From NCBI RefSeq assembly GCF_014216315.1, contig NZ_CP045702.1:2294001-2358000 (forward strand): a stretch of DNA of 64,000 nt, read 5' to 3'. The notes under the pieces are model-generated. The model made no database searches, had not been told where the DNA came from, and was given only the letters and a program-made list of their open reading frames with translations. The stretch is from Streptomyces finlayi. GTDB taxonomy: Bacteria > Actinomycetota > Actinomycetes > Streptomycetales > Streptomycetaceae. Each line of letters opens with the position of its first letter. The stretch's first letter is position 1. A program made the position numbers and the translations under genes. Positions 33,736 to 43,069 of the stretch are shown piece by piece.

Positions 33736-36700
33736 TCATTGCCCCAGCGCGAGCAGCCGCCCCTCGGTCGACTCGCCCGCCGCGCCGCCGCCGTCCGGCA
33801 GCTTGCGCCACTCCTGGCGGGCAGCCCGGTACGCGTCGCGCGCGGCTCTGGGGCGTCCCGCCTTCTCATAGGTCATACCCCGCCAGTGATTGGCTATAGC
33901 ACCCAACTCCACCGCCTCTGCGCGTTCTTGTGGACCGTCCAGCTCCGCTTCGGCGGTCCTGGCGGACTCGGCCGCGTCACGGAACGCCTCCGCCGCCTCG
34001 TCGAGCCGGGCCGGACGCCGGAGCACGCGGGAGGCGTCGAGATGGGAACGGCCCAGCTCCAGCCAGCACCGCGCCGCCACCAGCGGATCGCGCGCCTCCT
34101 GCGCGGCCAGTCCGAACAGATGCTCCGCCTCCCGCAGGTCCACCCGGTCCTCGGTGGCGCGGTGGCGCAGCATCACGGCCCGCCCGAGGGCCAGCAGCCG
34201 GTCAGCCTGGCGCGGGCTGCCCGCAGCCGTCTCCGTACGGCAGTCGCGCAGCACCCGCACGGCCGAGCCGATGTGCGCGCGCCCGTCGGGGAGTTCGGCT
34301 CGGCGCAGCAGGGCGTTCCCCCATTCCGCGAGGAGGTCGGCGTGGTCCTTGGAGTCGCGGGGAACACCGCGTGCGGCCCGGGTGAACCAGTCGGCCGCCG
34401 TGACCAGTTCGGCCGGGTCGCCGCCCTGCTCGTACCGTGCGACGTGGACGCGGCCGGCGCGGGTCTGGAGCAGGGCGCGCATCCGCTGTTCCCGTACGGT
34501 CTCCAGGGCCTGTTCGATCAGGGTGGCCGCCTCGTCGGGTGCGTCCCCGCAGCTCAGCAGGGCGTCCACCAGGTCCAGCAGGACCCGCACCTGCGTGCCG
34601 GTCGTGTGCTGGGCACCGCTCGGGGCGAACGCCTTGCGCAGCGAGCGGGCGGCCTGGCGGGCGTACACCCGCGACTGTTCGGTGTCCTTGGTCGCACCGG
34701 TCAGCCGCAGCAGGACGCGGCCGTGGGTCAGCACGAGACTCGTGGGGCGGTTCTCCTGGTCGGGCCACACGTCGGCGAACGCCTCCAGCATGCCGACGGC
34801 CGCCTGGAGCAGGGCGGTGTCACCGCCGAGCCGCCACTGCGCCTCCAGGGCCCGCACCCGCTCCAGTGTGAGCCGCAGGGCCTCCGCCGGGTCCAGACCG
34901 GGTGCCGCGCAGGCCACGGTGTACTCCCGGTCCGCGCGCCGCAGCAGATCCAGGGCGCCGCGCCGGTCCCCGCGCCGGCGCCGGTCGTCGGCCGCGGCGT
35001 GCAGCACCTTGGCCAGGACGGCCCGCTCGCGTACGGCCCCGGGGTGAGCGGCGGCCCGCTCGGCGGCGTCCTCCGACTCCCGGAGCAGCTCACTGCCGCC
35101 CTGCACCTCCCAGAGCCGCAGCAGACAGCGCGCGTACTCGGCCCACAGCGCCGGGTCGGAGACCGACACCTGGTCACGGTAGGTGGCGCCGCGCAGCAGC
35201 TGTACGGCGTCGATCAGATACTGCACCATGCTGTCCGACTCGAACTGCCGCAGCAGCGCGCGGGCCCTGACCACGGCCGTGGCGGTGGCCGGGTCGGGGT
35301 CGTGGCGTCCGCGCCGCTCGCCGTAGTACGCGAACTGCTCGGGCAGCGGCATGAACCGCTCAAGGACGCGGGCGGCCACCTCCGCGAAGGGGTGCGGGGC
35401 GCGGGGGCCGCCGTTCTCGCCTTCGCCGTCCGGTTCCGTGTCGCCGGTCTCGGCCTCCGGCCCGGCACCGGCCGGACGGCCCGTGCGGTACGCGGAGCCG
35501 GTGCGGGCGTCGCCCAGCTGGGCCAGGGCCAGCGCGGGGAAGTTCGGGCCTGCCTTGCCGAACCGCTGCTCGATGTACTCCGAGCAGTGCTTGAGCACGA
35601 GCAGGGCCTCGTCCCGGCCGAGCGGCCCGAGCAGCGCCTCCTGGACGCCGGGCGTGAACTCGTACCACTGCCCGCCCTCCGCGCCGTCGTCCCTGCTGCG
35701 CGTCAGGAGTCCGCTGAGCAGCACCTCGGCCAGCTCGGAGGGGCCGGAGTCCGGCAGCATGGTCCGCTGCACCAACTGCATCACCGGCAGGCAGAGCGGG
35801 GCTGCGGCGAGGTAGACGGCCAGCTGTCCGGCGGCCGGGGAGGCCGCCGAGCGGAAGCGGCTGACCAGCTGGAGCGAGGAGGGGCGGCTGCCGGTGCGCG
35901 CCGGTGTGGCCGCGGGCTGGTCGGCGCGGACCCAGCCGACGGCGCCGCAGATGCGTCCGCCTCCGGTCCCGGCGAGCAGTCCGGCCCAGGCGGCCAGGGC
36001 ACCGGCCACCGGTGGCAGCACGGGTACGGCCAGGGCGCCGGCGTGCGGCTTCGGGAGCCCTCCGGCGTCCCCGGCGACCTTGATCAGGGTTCCGGCGCTG
36101 CCCTCGCCCCGGGACAGGACCCCGTAGGTGACGGGGAGCCCGGTGCGGTTCCACATGCGCTGCGGCAGCGGTTGCAGGACGGCGGTGGGGGCCTGGCGGG
36201 CGAGGTGGTGCAGCAGCCGGTGGGCCTGCCCGCTGTGCCAGACGGGCCCGGCGCAGTCACTGACCAGGACCGTGACCCGGCGGCCCGTGGGGTCGCTGAG
36301 CCGGTCGGCGGAGTGCAGCGGCGCGGCGCCCGGGTCGGGGCTGCGGCTCACGGCGGGCGCACCGTCGGGCCCCTGGTGCAGATAGCGGACCTGGACGTCC
36401 CGGAAGGCACCCAACTGGCTGAAGATCTGCTGGAACTCGATGAACATCCGGTCCCAGACCCGCATGGAGGACGAGGCGTCCATGACGAACTGGAGGAGGG
36501 CGTCCGCGCGGGCCACTCCACGGAACACCGGAATGATCAGCCCTCCGGCGCGTGCGCTGAGTTCCGCGGTCGCCACCTCGTCGAGCCTGGTGCGCAGGGG
36601 CGGCGCGGCCGTCCGGTAGCGCTGCAACGGGCGCAGCGAGCGCTGGAGTTCGAGCAGTCCGGGCAGGGCGGGCGCCGCCGGAACGCCGAGTGGGAGGGCG

Positions 36701-37128
36701 GACGCACCGCCCGCACGGCCCACCCGTGGCGTATCGCCGCCCGGGCGGTCCCGGCCGTCGGTGCGCGAACCGTGCGGGACGGGGTGCAGGGAGATGCGCC
36801 GGTCGGCGCCCGTGCGCTCCGGCCGCCGCGGAGCCTCGTCCCGCGGCACCGCGCCCTGCCCGCGCACCCGGTCACCGGAGCGCTCGGCGGGCCCGGTGGC
36901 CGCGGTCCCGCCCGGCGGGGTGGCGGGCGAGGCCGGTCCCCCGTCGGCGCCTTCCGGGGACGCACCGGGGACGCGGCTCCACCGGGCCAGCCAGAGGGCG
37001 TCGCAGAGCTGCTCGGCGTCCGGGTCGAGCCCGCCTTCGCGGAGGCGGGCGACGAGCGCGGTCAGCAGGTGCCCGTCGGGACGCTCCGGACCCCCGTCCG
37101 GTCCGTGCCGTGACGTGACGTCGGGCAT
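33736..37128 (-). CDS. SAV_2336-type vWA-domain protein
   Basis: A 1130-residue cytoplasmic protein. After an N-terminal helical domain (HLLTALVARLREGGLDPDAE) like that of SAV_2336-related proteins and a disordered linker comes a vWA-like domain. Its MIDAS motif is VMDASSSM (D217, S219, S221), with SQLGAFRDVQVRYL and VTVLVSDCAG following. The second half (about 600-1130) is a helical TPR-like array. A vWA protein next to a MoxR ATPase is the hallmark pairing of MoxR-vWA chaperone-like modules. Start ATG 37128 has AGGTGAT 6 nt upstream, only 7 bp after the MoxR stop. The fxsA start follows its end after 112 bp, so both may be on one transcript. Confidence 0.8.
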   Translation of the reverse strand: MPDVTSRHGPDGGPERPDGHLLTALVARLREGGLDPDAEQLCDALWLARWSRVPGASPEGADGGPASPATPPGGTAATGPAERSGDRVRGQGAVPRDEAPRRPERTGADRRISLHPVPHGSRTDGRDRPGGDTPRVGRAGGASALPLGVPAAPALPGLLELQRSLRPLQRYRTAAPPLRTRLDEVATAELSARAGGLIIPVFRGVARADALLQFVMDASSSMRVWDRMFIEFQQIFSQLGAFRDVQVRYLHQGPDGAPAVSRSPDPGAAPLHSADRLSDPTGRRVTVLVSDCAGPVWHSGQAHRLLHHLARQAPTAVLQPLPQRMWNRTGLPVTYGVLSRGEGSAGTLIKVAGDAGGLPKPHAGALAVPVLPPVAGALAAWAGLLAGTGGGRICGAVGWVRADQPAATPARTGSRPSSLQLVSRFRSAASPAAGQLAVYLAAAPLCLPVMQLVQRTMLPDSGPSELAEVLLSGLLTRSRDDGAEGGQWYEFTPGVQEALLGPLGRDEALLVLKHCSEYIEQRFGKAGPNFPALALAQLGDARTGSAYRTGRPAGAGPEAETGDTEPDGEGENGGPRAPHPFAEVAARVLERFMPLPEQFAYYGERRGRHDPDPATATAVVRARALLRQFESDSMVQYLIDAVQLLRGATYRDQVSVSDPALWAEYARCLLRLWEVQGGSELLRESEDAAERAAAHPGAVRERAVLAKVLHAAADDRRRRGDRRGALDLLRRADREYTVACAAPGLDPAEALRLTLERVRALEAQWRLGGDTALLQAAVGMLEAFADVWPDQENRPTSLVLTHGRVLLRLTGATKDTEQSRVYARQAARSLRKAFAPSGAQHTTGTQVRVLLDLVDALLSCGDAPDEAATLIEQALETVREQRMRALLQTRAGRVHVARYEQGGDPAELVTAADWFTRAARGVPRDSKDHADLLAEWGNALLRRAELPDGRAHIGSAVRVLRDCRTETAAGSPRQADRLLALGRAVMLRHRATEDRVDLREAEHLFGLAAQEARDPLVAARCWLELGRSHLDASRVLRRPARLDEAAEAFRDAAESARTAEAELDGPQERAEAVELGAIANHWRGMTYEKAGRPRAARDAYRAARQEWRKLPDGGGAAGESTEGRLLALGQ

Positions 37129-37135
37129 CAGTGCA

Positions 37136-38161
37136 TCACCTCGGCCGGTCGAGTCGCTGGATGAGCAGGTCGGCGAGGCGGTCACGGCCGGCCGGGGCGG
37201 CGGCGTCGGTGAGGTAGATCGCGTTCAACAGCTGGTCGGTGGCGAGGAGTTCGCCGCGTGAGCGCTCCAGGAAGTGGGTGATGAGGTCGTTCCCCGAGCG
37301 GGCGGCCTCCTCGCCGAGGTGCGCGCGGACGAACGTGGCGAGCCGCTGGTGGTCGGGGCGGCCGAGCTCCAGATGGATGCAGCGCCTCATCAGCGGGGCG
37401 GGGAAGTCGCGCTCGCCGTTGCTCGTGAGGACGATGAAGGGGAAGGCCGAGCACTGCACCCGGCCGCCCTTGATGGCGACCTTGTTGCCGTCGTTGTCGA
37501 GGACCGTCGCCTCGCCGTCGGGCAGCCGGTCGGCGATCCGTTCCAGCTCCGGAATGGCGAACTCGCCCTCCTCCAGCACGTTGAGGAGGTCGTTGGGCAG
37601 GTCGATGTCGCTCTTGTCCAGCTCGTCGATGAGCAGTACCCGCGGCCGGTCCGACGGCAGCAGCGCCGTGCCGAGCGGCCCGAGCCGGATGTAGCTGCCG
37701 ATGCCGTCCGTCGGGTCGGCGCCGGGCGCGGCGACGGTCCCGCCGTGGGCCGCGATCTGGACGTCCTGGAGCCGGGCGATGGCGTCGTAGTGGTACAGCC
37801 CGTCGAGCAGGGTGGAGCGGCTGACGACGGGCCAGCGCAGGACGCGGCCGAGGCCGAGTTCATGGGCGACCGAGTGGGCCAGGGTGCTCTTTCCGGCGCC
37901 GGGGCTCCCGGTGACCAGCAGCGGCCTGCGGAGGTAGAGCGCGGCGTTGATCATTTCGAGTTCCTCGGCGCCCGGCCTGTGCAGTTCGGCCATGTGCCGG
38001 TTGCTGCCCAGCCGCCGGTCGGCGGAGCCGTCCGGCCCGCCGCCCTCGGTGGTGCCGCGACCCGCGAAGTCCCGCCAGGGCGGTGGCGGGGGCAGCCGCT
38101 CCACGCCCTCGTGCGGTTCGCCGGCCCCTCGGTAGATGAGCCACTCACTTGGTTCACTCAT
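37136..38161 (-). CDS. MoxR-family AAA+ ATPase
   Basis: A 341-residue AAA+ ATPase of MoxR type. Walker A GSPGAGKS (85-92), Walker B RVLLIDELDKSD (D179, E180), sensor 1 FIVLTSNGERDFPAPL and arginine finger region LMRRCIHLEL. The N-terminus (about 1-50) is a Pro/Gly-rich extension. MoxR ATPases remodel or load metal into vWA partners, and here the vWA gene follows after 7 bp. A 103-bp gap precedes it. Confidence 0.92.
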   Translation of the reverse strand: MSEPSEWLIYRGAGEPHEGVERLPPPPPWRDFAGRGTTEGGGPDGSADRRLGSNRHMAELHRPGAEELEMINAALYLRRPLLVTGSPGAGKSTLAHSVAHELGLGRVLRWPVVSRSTLLDGLYHYDAIARLQDVQIAAHGGTVAAPGADPTDGIGSYIRLGPLGTALLPSDRPRVLLIDELDKSDIDLPNDLLNVLEEGEFAIPELERIADRLPDGEATVLDNDGNKVAIKGGRVQCSAFPFIVLTSNGERDFPAPLMRRCIHLELGRPDHQRLATFVRAHLGEEAARSGNDLITHFLERSRGELLATDQLLNAIYLTDAAAPAGRDRLADLLIQRLDRPR

Positions 38162-38264
38162 AGCGTTCCTCGTCGTCGCTCGTCCACCGGAGGGGCCGTT
38201 GCCGGGCGTGCTTCACGGTAGCGAGCCGACGCACGCTCCGTAAGGGGCGGGCCGGAGCCTGCGG

Positions 38265-40373
38265 TCATGGCGCCTCCAGGAGCTGTTCGGTTCCGGGCAG
38301 GGGCTGGTGCGGATCGTCGTAATAGAGCGTCAAGCCGTCCGACCAGAACGTCTCGATCCTCCCCGCATGCACACCCTTCCTCAACTCATGCACTTTGTAA
38401 GGCAGTTGCTCAGTCGTACGGGTTCCCTCCACCGTGTCGGCCGCGCGCCGGTGGAACTCCGTACAGACCGCGCCGCCTCCTGCGCCGCGCCGTCGCCACA
38501 GCGCCACGCCGAAGCCGCTGTCCAGCAGCCGGTCGAGCCCCGCCGCGGCGTCGGGCCGGGCGTCCGCACCGTAGTGGCACAACAGGGGGACCGTGCCGTA
38601 CGCCAGGGCGCGCAGGGTCTCGGACTCCGGAACGCGCAGGGTGATCCCGTCGTCGCAGTCGAGGGCCTGGGCGCGCATCGCGGCCGCCCCCGTGCGGTTC
38701 CAGCGCGCCTTGCGCTCCTTCAGCCACTCCTCGCTCCTCGGAGGCTGGTCGGAGCGGCGGACCACGACCGGGCGTACGGCTCCGAGCGGCGGATCACCGG
38801 GCGTCAAACGCCAGTCCGCCACGTCCAGGTCGAGCAGCGACCGGCCGACCCCGACCTGGAGCACGGCGGGTCCCTCCGGGGCGTCGCAGCGCCGGAACGC
38901 CTCGGTCAGCGGTGCCCCGAGGCGCCCGGGCAGATCGGCCAGGGTGGTGCCCCGGACGTCCTCCGCCACGGGCAGGAAGTCCCCGAGGGTGTCGCCGACA
39001 CTGACGCGCCAGTCGTAACGGCCCTGTTCCCAGCCACGCAGTTCCAGCGCCAGCAGCACGAAGAGCCGCTCCCTGTGCCGGGCCGGGCCGGCCGGTGCCG
39101 CGGCGGGCCCGCGGTGCCCGTCCGGGCGGTGGCGGGCCGCCCCCCACAGCACGGCCAGCTCCTTGCGGAAGGCCCTGGAGAGATGGTCGTCCGCCATCCT
39201 GCGGACCCACTCCCACAGGGACTGCGCCGCGCCCGTGGCGGGCGGGTGGCCGTAGGGCCGGTCGGCGGCGATGACCGCCATGCAGTAGCGCAGGACCAGT
39301 TCCAGCGCGCCGTCGCCGTCGCGCACCTCGTACAGCGCGCCGAGGCCGTCGCGCCAGCCGCGCGGTGCGGGGCGGTGGTCGCGCGCCTGGACGCCCGGGA
39401 GACCGTCCAGGAGATCGAGCAGGCCGCGGGTACTGACCGGCGGCGGGAATGCGGCGAGCCGGCCGAGCAGGTCGATGCGCTGCTTCGGGCTGAGGGCGCG
39501 CCCCGGTCTGGCCGGGAGTTCGCTCTGGGTGTCGGCCCAGGTCCGCTCGGTGCCGGCGGGGCTGTTGTGCCGGTCGGCGTGGTACCGGTCGTGGGCGTGG
39601 AAGACGGCCTGGTACGTGTCGGCGTGCGGCTCCTCGCGGGCCGGGCCCGGGACCGGCATGGTGCGCAGCCGTTCGATGCCGATGGCGGTGCCGCCCTGCT
39701 CGCCGTCGAGCCGTGACTTGAGGACGCCGACCACCTCGCCCCGGGCGAGGTCGACGACCGGCCCGCCGGACATCCCGGGTTCCAGCCAGTCCCCGCCCAG
39801 CCGGATCTGCTGCTCGGCGTCGGCCGGCCCGCCGAACATGCCCTTCACCGTGCAGTCGCCGGTCACCGCGGCCAGTTGCCCGTCGCGCGCACCGGCCCAG
39901 CCGACGTAGTGGACCGTGCCGCCCGGGAGCATCGCCGCCGGTCGCTCGGTGACGTACACGCAGGCGTGGTCGACCGGCCGCAGCAGCCGGATGAGGGCCA
40001 GATCGGGCGCGGCCCAGCCGACGGGCGGGCGCGGCCCCTGCGCGCCGGGCCGGCCGTGCCCGCTTGTCCCGGTCTCGGGCAGCGTCGCGACGACCGTGCC
40101 CGCGACAGACATCTCGGCGGCGCTGTCGCGGTCCGTCCTGAACACCACGTCCACTTCGCGCCCCTCCCCCTGCATCGCGACGTGCGCGCATGTGAGGACC
40201 CAGCTCGGGGCGATGAAGAAGCCGCTGCCGAGAAAGCCCCTGCCGGTTCCGTCAGGGGCATACCCGGGCTCCGGCCGATGGATGCGTACGGTCGCCGCCA
40301 TCACGAGGTTCATCAGGGCGAGCGTGGTCCGGTCCCAGACGCCCTCTGCGCCCCCTCCGGCCGCCCCCGTCAT
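38265..40373 (-). CDS. Trypsin-like protease fused to VMAP-like C-terminus
   Basis: A 702-residue protein. Residues about 20-235 form a trypsin-fold protease with an intact triad: H64 in VLTCAHVAM, D124 in PDLALIRLL and S202 in EPGMSGGPVV. There is no signal peptide, so it acts in the cytoplasm. A middle helical segment (about 290-365, RALSPKQRIDLLGRLAAFPP) looks like an effector-associated domain. The C-terminal half resembles the VMAP (vWA-MoxR-associated protein) region. This matches the ternary MoxR-vWA-VMAP NTP-dependent conflict systems described by comparative genomics, here with a protease as effector. It overlaps the Trypco-like gene by 4 bp. Confidence 0.8.
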   Translation of the reverse strand: MTGAAGGGAEGVWDRTTLALMNLVMAATVRIHRPEPGYAPDGTGRGFLGSGFFIAPSWVLTCAHVAMQGEGREVDVVFRTDRDSAAEMSVAGTVVATLPETGTSGHGRPGAQGPRPPVGWAAPDLALIRLLRPVDHACVYVTERPAAMLPGGTVHYVGWAGARDGQLAAVTGDCTVKGMFGGPADAEQQIRLGGDWLEPGMSGGPVVDLARGEVVGVLKSRLDGEQGGTAIGIERLRTMPVPGPAREEPHADTYQAVFHAHDRYHADRHNSPAGTERTWADTQSELPARPGRALSPKQRIDLLGRLAAFPPPVSTRGLLDLLDGLPGVQARDHRPAPRGWRDGLGALYEVRDGDGALELVLRYCMAVIAADRPYGHPPATGAAQSLWEWVRRMADDHLSRAFRKELAVLWGAARHRPDGHRGPAAAPAGPARHRERLFVLLALELRGWEQGRYDWRVSVGDTLGDFLPVAEDVRGTTLADLPGRLGAPLTEAFRRCDAPEGPAVLQVGVGRSLLDLDVADWRLTPGDPPLGAVRPVVVRRSDQPPRSEEWLKERKARWNRTGAAAMRAQALDCDDGITLRVPESETLRALAYGTVPLLCHYGADARPDAAAGLDRLLDSGFGVALWRRRGAGGGAVCTEFHRRAADTVEGTRTTEQLPYKVHELRKGVHAGRIETFWSDGLTLYYDDPHQPLPGTEQLLEAP

Positions 40374-40852
40374 GAGCCGCTGCCGCCGGACGCGGGGGCG
40401 CCGCCCGGATGCGCCGTTGCGCCGGTGGGCGCCCCGGCTGACGGTCCACCGGCGGGTGCGCCCGCGGCCTGCGGTGGAACGGCCGGCGGTTCGACGGGCG
40501 GTCCGCCGCCGTTCCAGGTGAGCGTGACCTTGATACCGCCCTTGGCCTCGCCGTCGGCGAGCAGTCCGACGACCTTGCCGGCCCTGGCCGTGAGCTCGAT
40601 GCCGAACTCCACGCTGACCTCGTCGGGCCGCACGGCCCGCAGGGGCTCGGCGAGCGACCGGGCGACGCTGCTCACGACGCCCGTCAGGCTCTCCACCCTG
40701 GCCTGCACCTGGTCGGCGAGATCCGCGTAGCCGATGTCCGTATAGGCCAGGCCACCGGCCGGCGGCTCCAGTTCCTCCCCGGAGACGCGTGCCCAGACCG
40801 GTGTTCCGTCCGGCATCTCAATGCGCGTAATACGGGCCCCACCGTCGACCAT
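40370..40852 (-). CDS. CU044_2847/Trypco-type trypsin-co-occurring protein
   Basis: A 160-residue protein beginning ITRIEMPDGTPVWARV, with VSVEFGIELTARAGKVVG in the centre and a Pro/Ala/Gly-rich tail. This is the pattern of the CU044_2847 family, named for co-occurrence with trypsin-like proteases. It is probably an adaptor or substrate for the adjacent protease. First gene of the minus-strand operon, with GGGGGG before ATG 40852, and its stop overlaps the protease start (ATGA). The gap 40853-41022 should hold the promoter of the whole operon. Confidence 0.75.
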   Translation of the reverse strand: MVDGGARITRIEMPDGTPVWARVSGEELEPPAGGLAYTDIGYADLADQVQARVESLTGVVSSVARSLAEPLRAVRPDEVSVEFGIELTARAGKVVGLLADGEAKGGIKVTLTWNGGGPPVEPPAVPPQAAGAPAGGPSAGAPTGATAHPGGAPASGGSGS

Positions 40853-41022
40853 GACACCCCCCGTTCCCCAACTCCCCGCAGGTTAGCGGGAGTACGCGGC
40901 CCGTGCGAGAGGTGCGAGGGAGGATGCCGGGGCGCCGGGGGACGGTTCCCGGCCATGTTCCGTCCGGGCACGCCATACCCTGGTGGGGACATCACTGTTC
41001 CCGACCGGAGCGAGCGCAGCAC

Positions 41023-41208
41023 ATGTATTTCACCGATCGTGGCATCGAGGAGCTGGAGAAGCGGCGCGGCGAGGAGGAGGTCACCTTCGAGTGGCTGGCC
41101 GAGCAGCTGCGTACGTTCGTCGACCTCAACCCCGACTTCGAGGTCCCGGTCGAGCGCCTCGCCACCTGGCTGGCCCGGCTGGACGACGAGGACGACGAGG
41201 ACGCGTAA
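41023..41208 (+). CDS. DUF6104-type small acidic protein
   Basis: A 61-residue protein, MYFTDRGIEELEKRRGEEEV to start and ending in an acidic DDEDDEDA tail. It matches a short family widespread in streptomycetes whose function is unknown. It is divergent from the Trypco gene and its stop lies 3 bp from the convergent stop of the next gene. Confidence 0.8.
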   Translation: MYFTDRGIEELEKRRGEEEVTFEWLAEQLRTFVDLNPDFEVPVERLATWLARLDDEDDEDA

Positions 41209-41211
41209 GCC

Positions 41212-42054
41212 TCAGAGCGTGTCGAAACCCTCCGCTTCGTCCCTGATCCGGTTGTAGGCGAGCCCCAGCGCCCCCTGCGCCAGCAGCACCGCGCCCGCCA
41301 CGAGCCAGCCGCCGCTGCGCCGCCTGGCGCCCACCAGCAGGAGCGGGACACCCATGACGAGCTGGGCGGCGGCGATCGTACGGGCTCGGGGGCCACGGAC
41401 CCACGGGCCGAGACTTCCGCTCTCGACCGCGTCGAGTTCGACACGTACGGCATCGCGCCAGCCGGCCCACTCGATCCGTTCCGCATCGTGCTGGGCACCG
41501 GCTGCGGCGAGCAGCCGGTCGGCGGGTTCACCGGGGCCGAGTCCGGCCGGGAGCGCCACTCCGGTACGGGAGAGAACGGCGAGCAGTCCGCGCAGCCGGG
41601 CACCGGCGTCCGCGTCGGGGTCCGGGAGGGTCAGCGCCTCCAGCGCCTGGACGTCCAGGACGGGGTCGAGGCCGAGGCGGAGCGCGAAGGTGCGCATGGC
41701 CTCGTCCTCGCCGACGGGGGTGCCGTCGGCGAGCCAGACGTAGCCGACGGGGCGGCGGAATCCGGCCGCGAGGGTGTAGCCGGCCCGGTCGCCGTCCCAC
41801 CACAGCGCGAGAACCGGCCAGGTGGAACCCACCGCGAGCGCGGCGGCCCAGCCGCCCGCCACCCGGTCCACGGGCTCTCGCCCGTCCCCGCCCGGCCCCT
41901 CACCCGTCCAGGGCTTCCCTTCCGGTACGAGCACGCTCCACCCGCCCCCGGCGTGCGCGAGGACCATCGGCTCGCGCAGCAGGTGCGCCGGTGGCCGTAC
42001 GGCCTCGGGGACGGCCCGGCACAGCAGCAGCGCTCCCACGGGTGTCGCGTTCAT
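41212..42054 (-). CDS. Hypothetical membrane-anchored protein
   Basis: A 280-residue protein of unknown function. The N-terminal 210 residues are soluble (PMVLAHAGGGWSVLVPEG, GGWAAALAVGSTWPVLALWWD). Two hydrophobic helices near the C-terminus (about 228-243 and 248-266: AQLVMGVPLLLVGARRRSGG, WLVAGAVLLAQGALGLAY) anchor it as a tail hairpin. I recognise it as a recurrent Streptomyces hypothetical but know no function. It is divergent from the DUF4097 gene. Confidence 0.75.
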   Translation of the reverse strand: MNATPVGALLLCRAVPEAVRPPAHLLREPMVLAHAGGGWSVLVPEGKPWTGEGPGGDGREPVDRVAGGWAAALAVGSTWPVLALWWDGDRAGYTLAAGFRRPVGYVWLADGTPVGEDEAMRTFALRLGLDPVLDVQALEALTLPDPDADAGARLRGLLAVLSRTGVALPAGLGPGEPADRLLAAAGAQHDAERIEWAGWRDAVRVELDAVESGSLGPWVRGPRARTIAAAQLVMGVPLLLVGARRRSGGWLVAGAVLLAQGALGLAYNRIRDEAEGFDTL

Positions 42055-42140
42055 GTCTCACACGCTAGGGCAGTTTGTCCTCGCATGGCGCGCTTTGGCA
42101 GACCATTCCGCCCACCTGGCCAGCCTTGACTTCTCCGATC

Positions 42141-42182
42141 CGCGATATATCGTGTTCCCCAAGAGACGCGATATGTTGCGTC
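42141..42182. promoter_or_regulatory. Two GCGATAT palindromes, candidate PadR operators
   Basis: CGCGATATATCGTG (42141-42154, with palindrome CGATATATCG) and GACGCGATATGTTGCGTC (42165-42182) share CGCGATAT and are centred about 26 bp apart. They lie just upstream of the DUF4097-PadR operon (start 42211), next to a TTGACT hexamer at 42126. Autoregulation by the PadR protein is the likely role. Confidence 0.5.
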
Positions 42183-42210
42183 ATCCCGCACCCGACGGAA
42201 GGTCAGATCC

Positions 42211-43068
42211 ATGCCGGTGTCGACGTGGGCCATCGCCGAGCCCCGGAAGCTCACCTTCGACGACCCGGTGACGGCGCTGCGTGTGCGCATCGTCAACGGC
42301 ACGGTCAACGTGGTGGGCACGGAGGAACAGCACGCCCGCCTGGAGATCACGGACGTCGAGGGCCCGCCGCTCGTCGTGACCCAGCAGGACGGCGTCCTCA
42401 CGGTCGCCTATGAGGACCTGACCTGGAAGGGCCTGCTCTCATGGCTCGATCCGAAGAGCCGCGGGCGCCGCGCGGTCGTCTCGCTCGCCGTGCCGGCCGG
42501 CTCCTCCGTCGAGGTCGGAGTCGTCGGCGCCGGAGCGGTCGTCTCCGGCATCCGGGGGCGCACGGAGGTGCGCGGGGTCACCGGCGACACCACCCTCGTC
42601 GGCCTCTCCGGCTCCGTCCACGGGGAAACGGTCTCCGGCAGTCTGGAGGCCCAGGCCGTCACCGGCGACCTCCGCTTCCACTCCGTGTCCGGTGATCTGA
42701 CGGTCGTCGACGGCGCCGGGAGTTCCGTACGCGCCGAATCGGTCAGCGGGGACATGGTCCTGGATCTCGATCCGTCCGGGGAGCCCACCGACATCCGGCT
42801 GGCCACGGTCTCCGGTGAGATCGCCGTCCGGCTGCCGCACCCCGCCGACGCGAAGGTCGAGGCGAACACCACGAGCGGCGCCCTGTCCAACGCCTTCGAG
42901 GATCTGCGGGTCAGCGGCATGTGGGGCGCCAAGAAGATCACCGGAACGCTGGGCGCGGGCACGGGAACGCTGCGCGCGACGACCGTCTCCGGCGCGATCG
43001 CCCTGCTGCGCCGACCACCGGCCGAGGACGGCCCGTACGACTTCGAGCCCACCGGAAAGGTGCTCTGA
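42211..43068 (+). CDS. DUF4097 beta-solenoid-like protein
   Basis: A 285-residue DUF4097 protein. It has many short strand repeats such as VRGVTGDTTLVGLSGSVHGE, AQAVTGDLRFHSVSGDL and ATVSGEIAV, typical of the beta-helical adhesin-like fold. There is no signal peptide, so it is cytoplasmic. It sits 1 bp before the PadR gene in one operon, a pairing conserved in streptomycetes. Function unknown; a ligand-binding or sensory partner of PadR is a reasonable guess. Confidence 0.88.
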   Translation: MPVSTWAIAEPRKLTFDDPVTALRVRIVNGTVNVVGTEEQHARLEITDVEGPPLVVTQQDGVLTVAYEDLTWKGLLSWLDPKSRGRRAVVSLAVPAGSSVEVGVVGAGAVVSGIRGRTEVRGVTGDTTLVGLSGSVHGETVSGSLEAQAVTGDLRFHSVSGDLTVVDGAGSSVRAESVSGDMVLDLDPSGEPTDIRLATVSGEIAVRLPHPADAKVEANTTSGALSNAFEDLRVSGMWGAKKITGTLGAGTGTLRATTVSGAIALLRRPPAEDGPYDFEPTGKVL

Positions 43069-43069
43069 C

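Noticed and set aside
33739..37113. Long plus-strand frame opposite the vWA gene
   Set aside because: Product of third-position GC bias; the minus strand carries the MIDAS motif and a coupled start.
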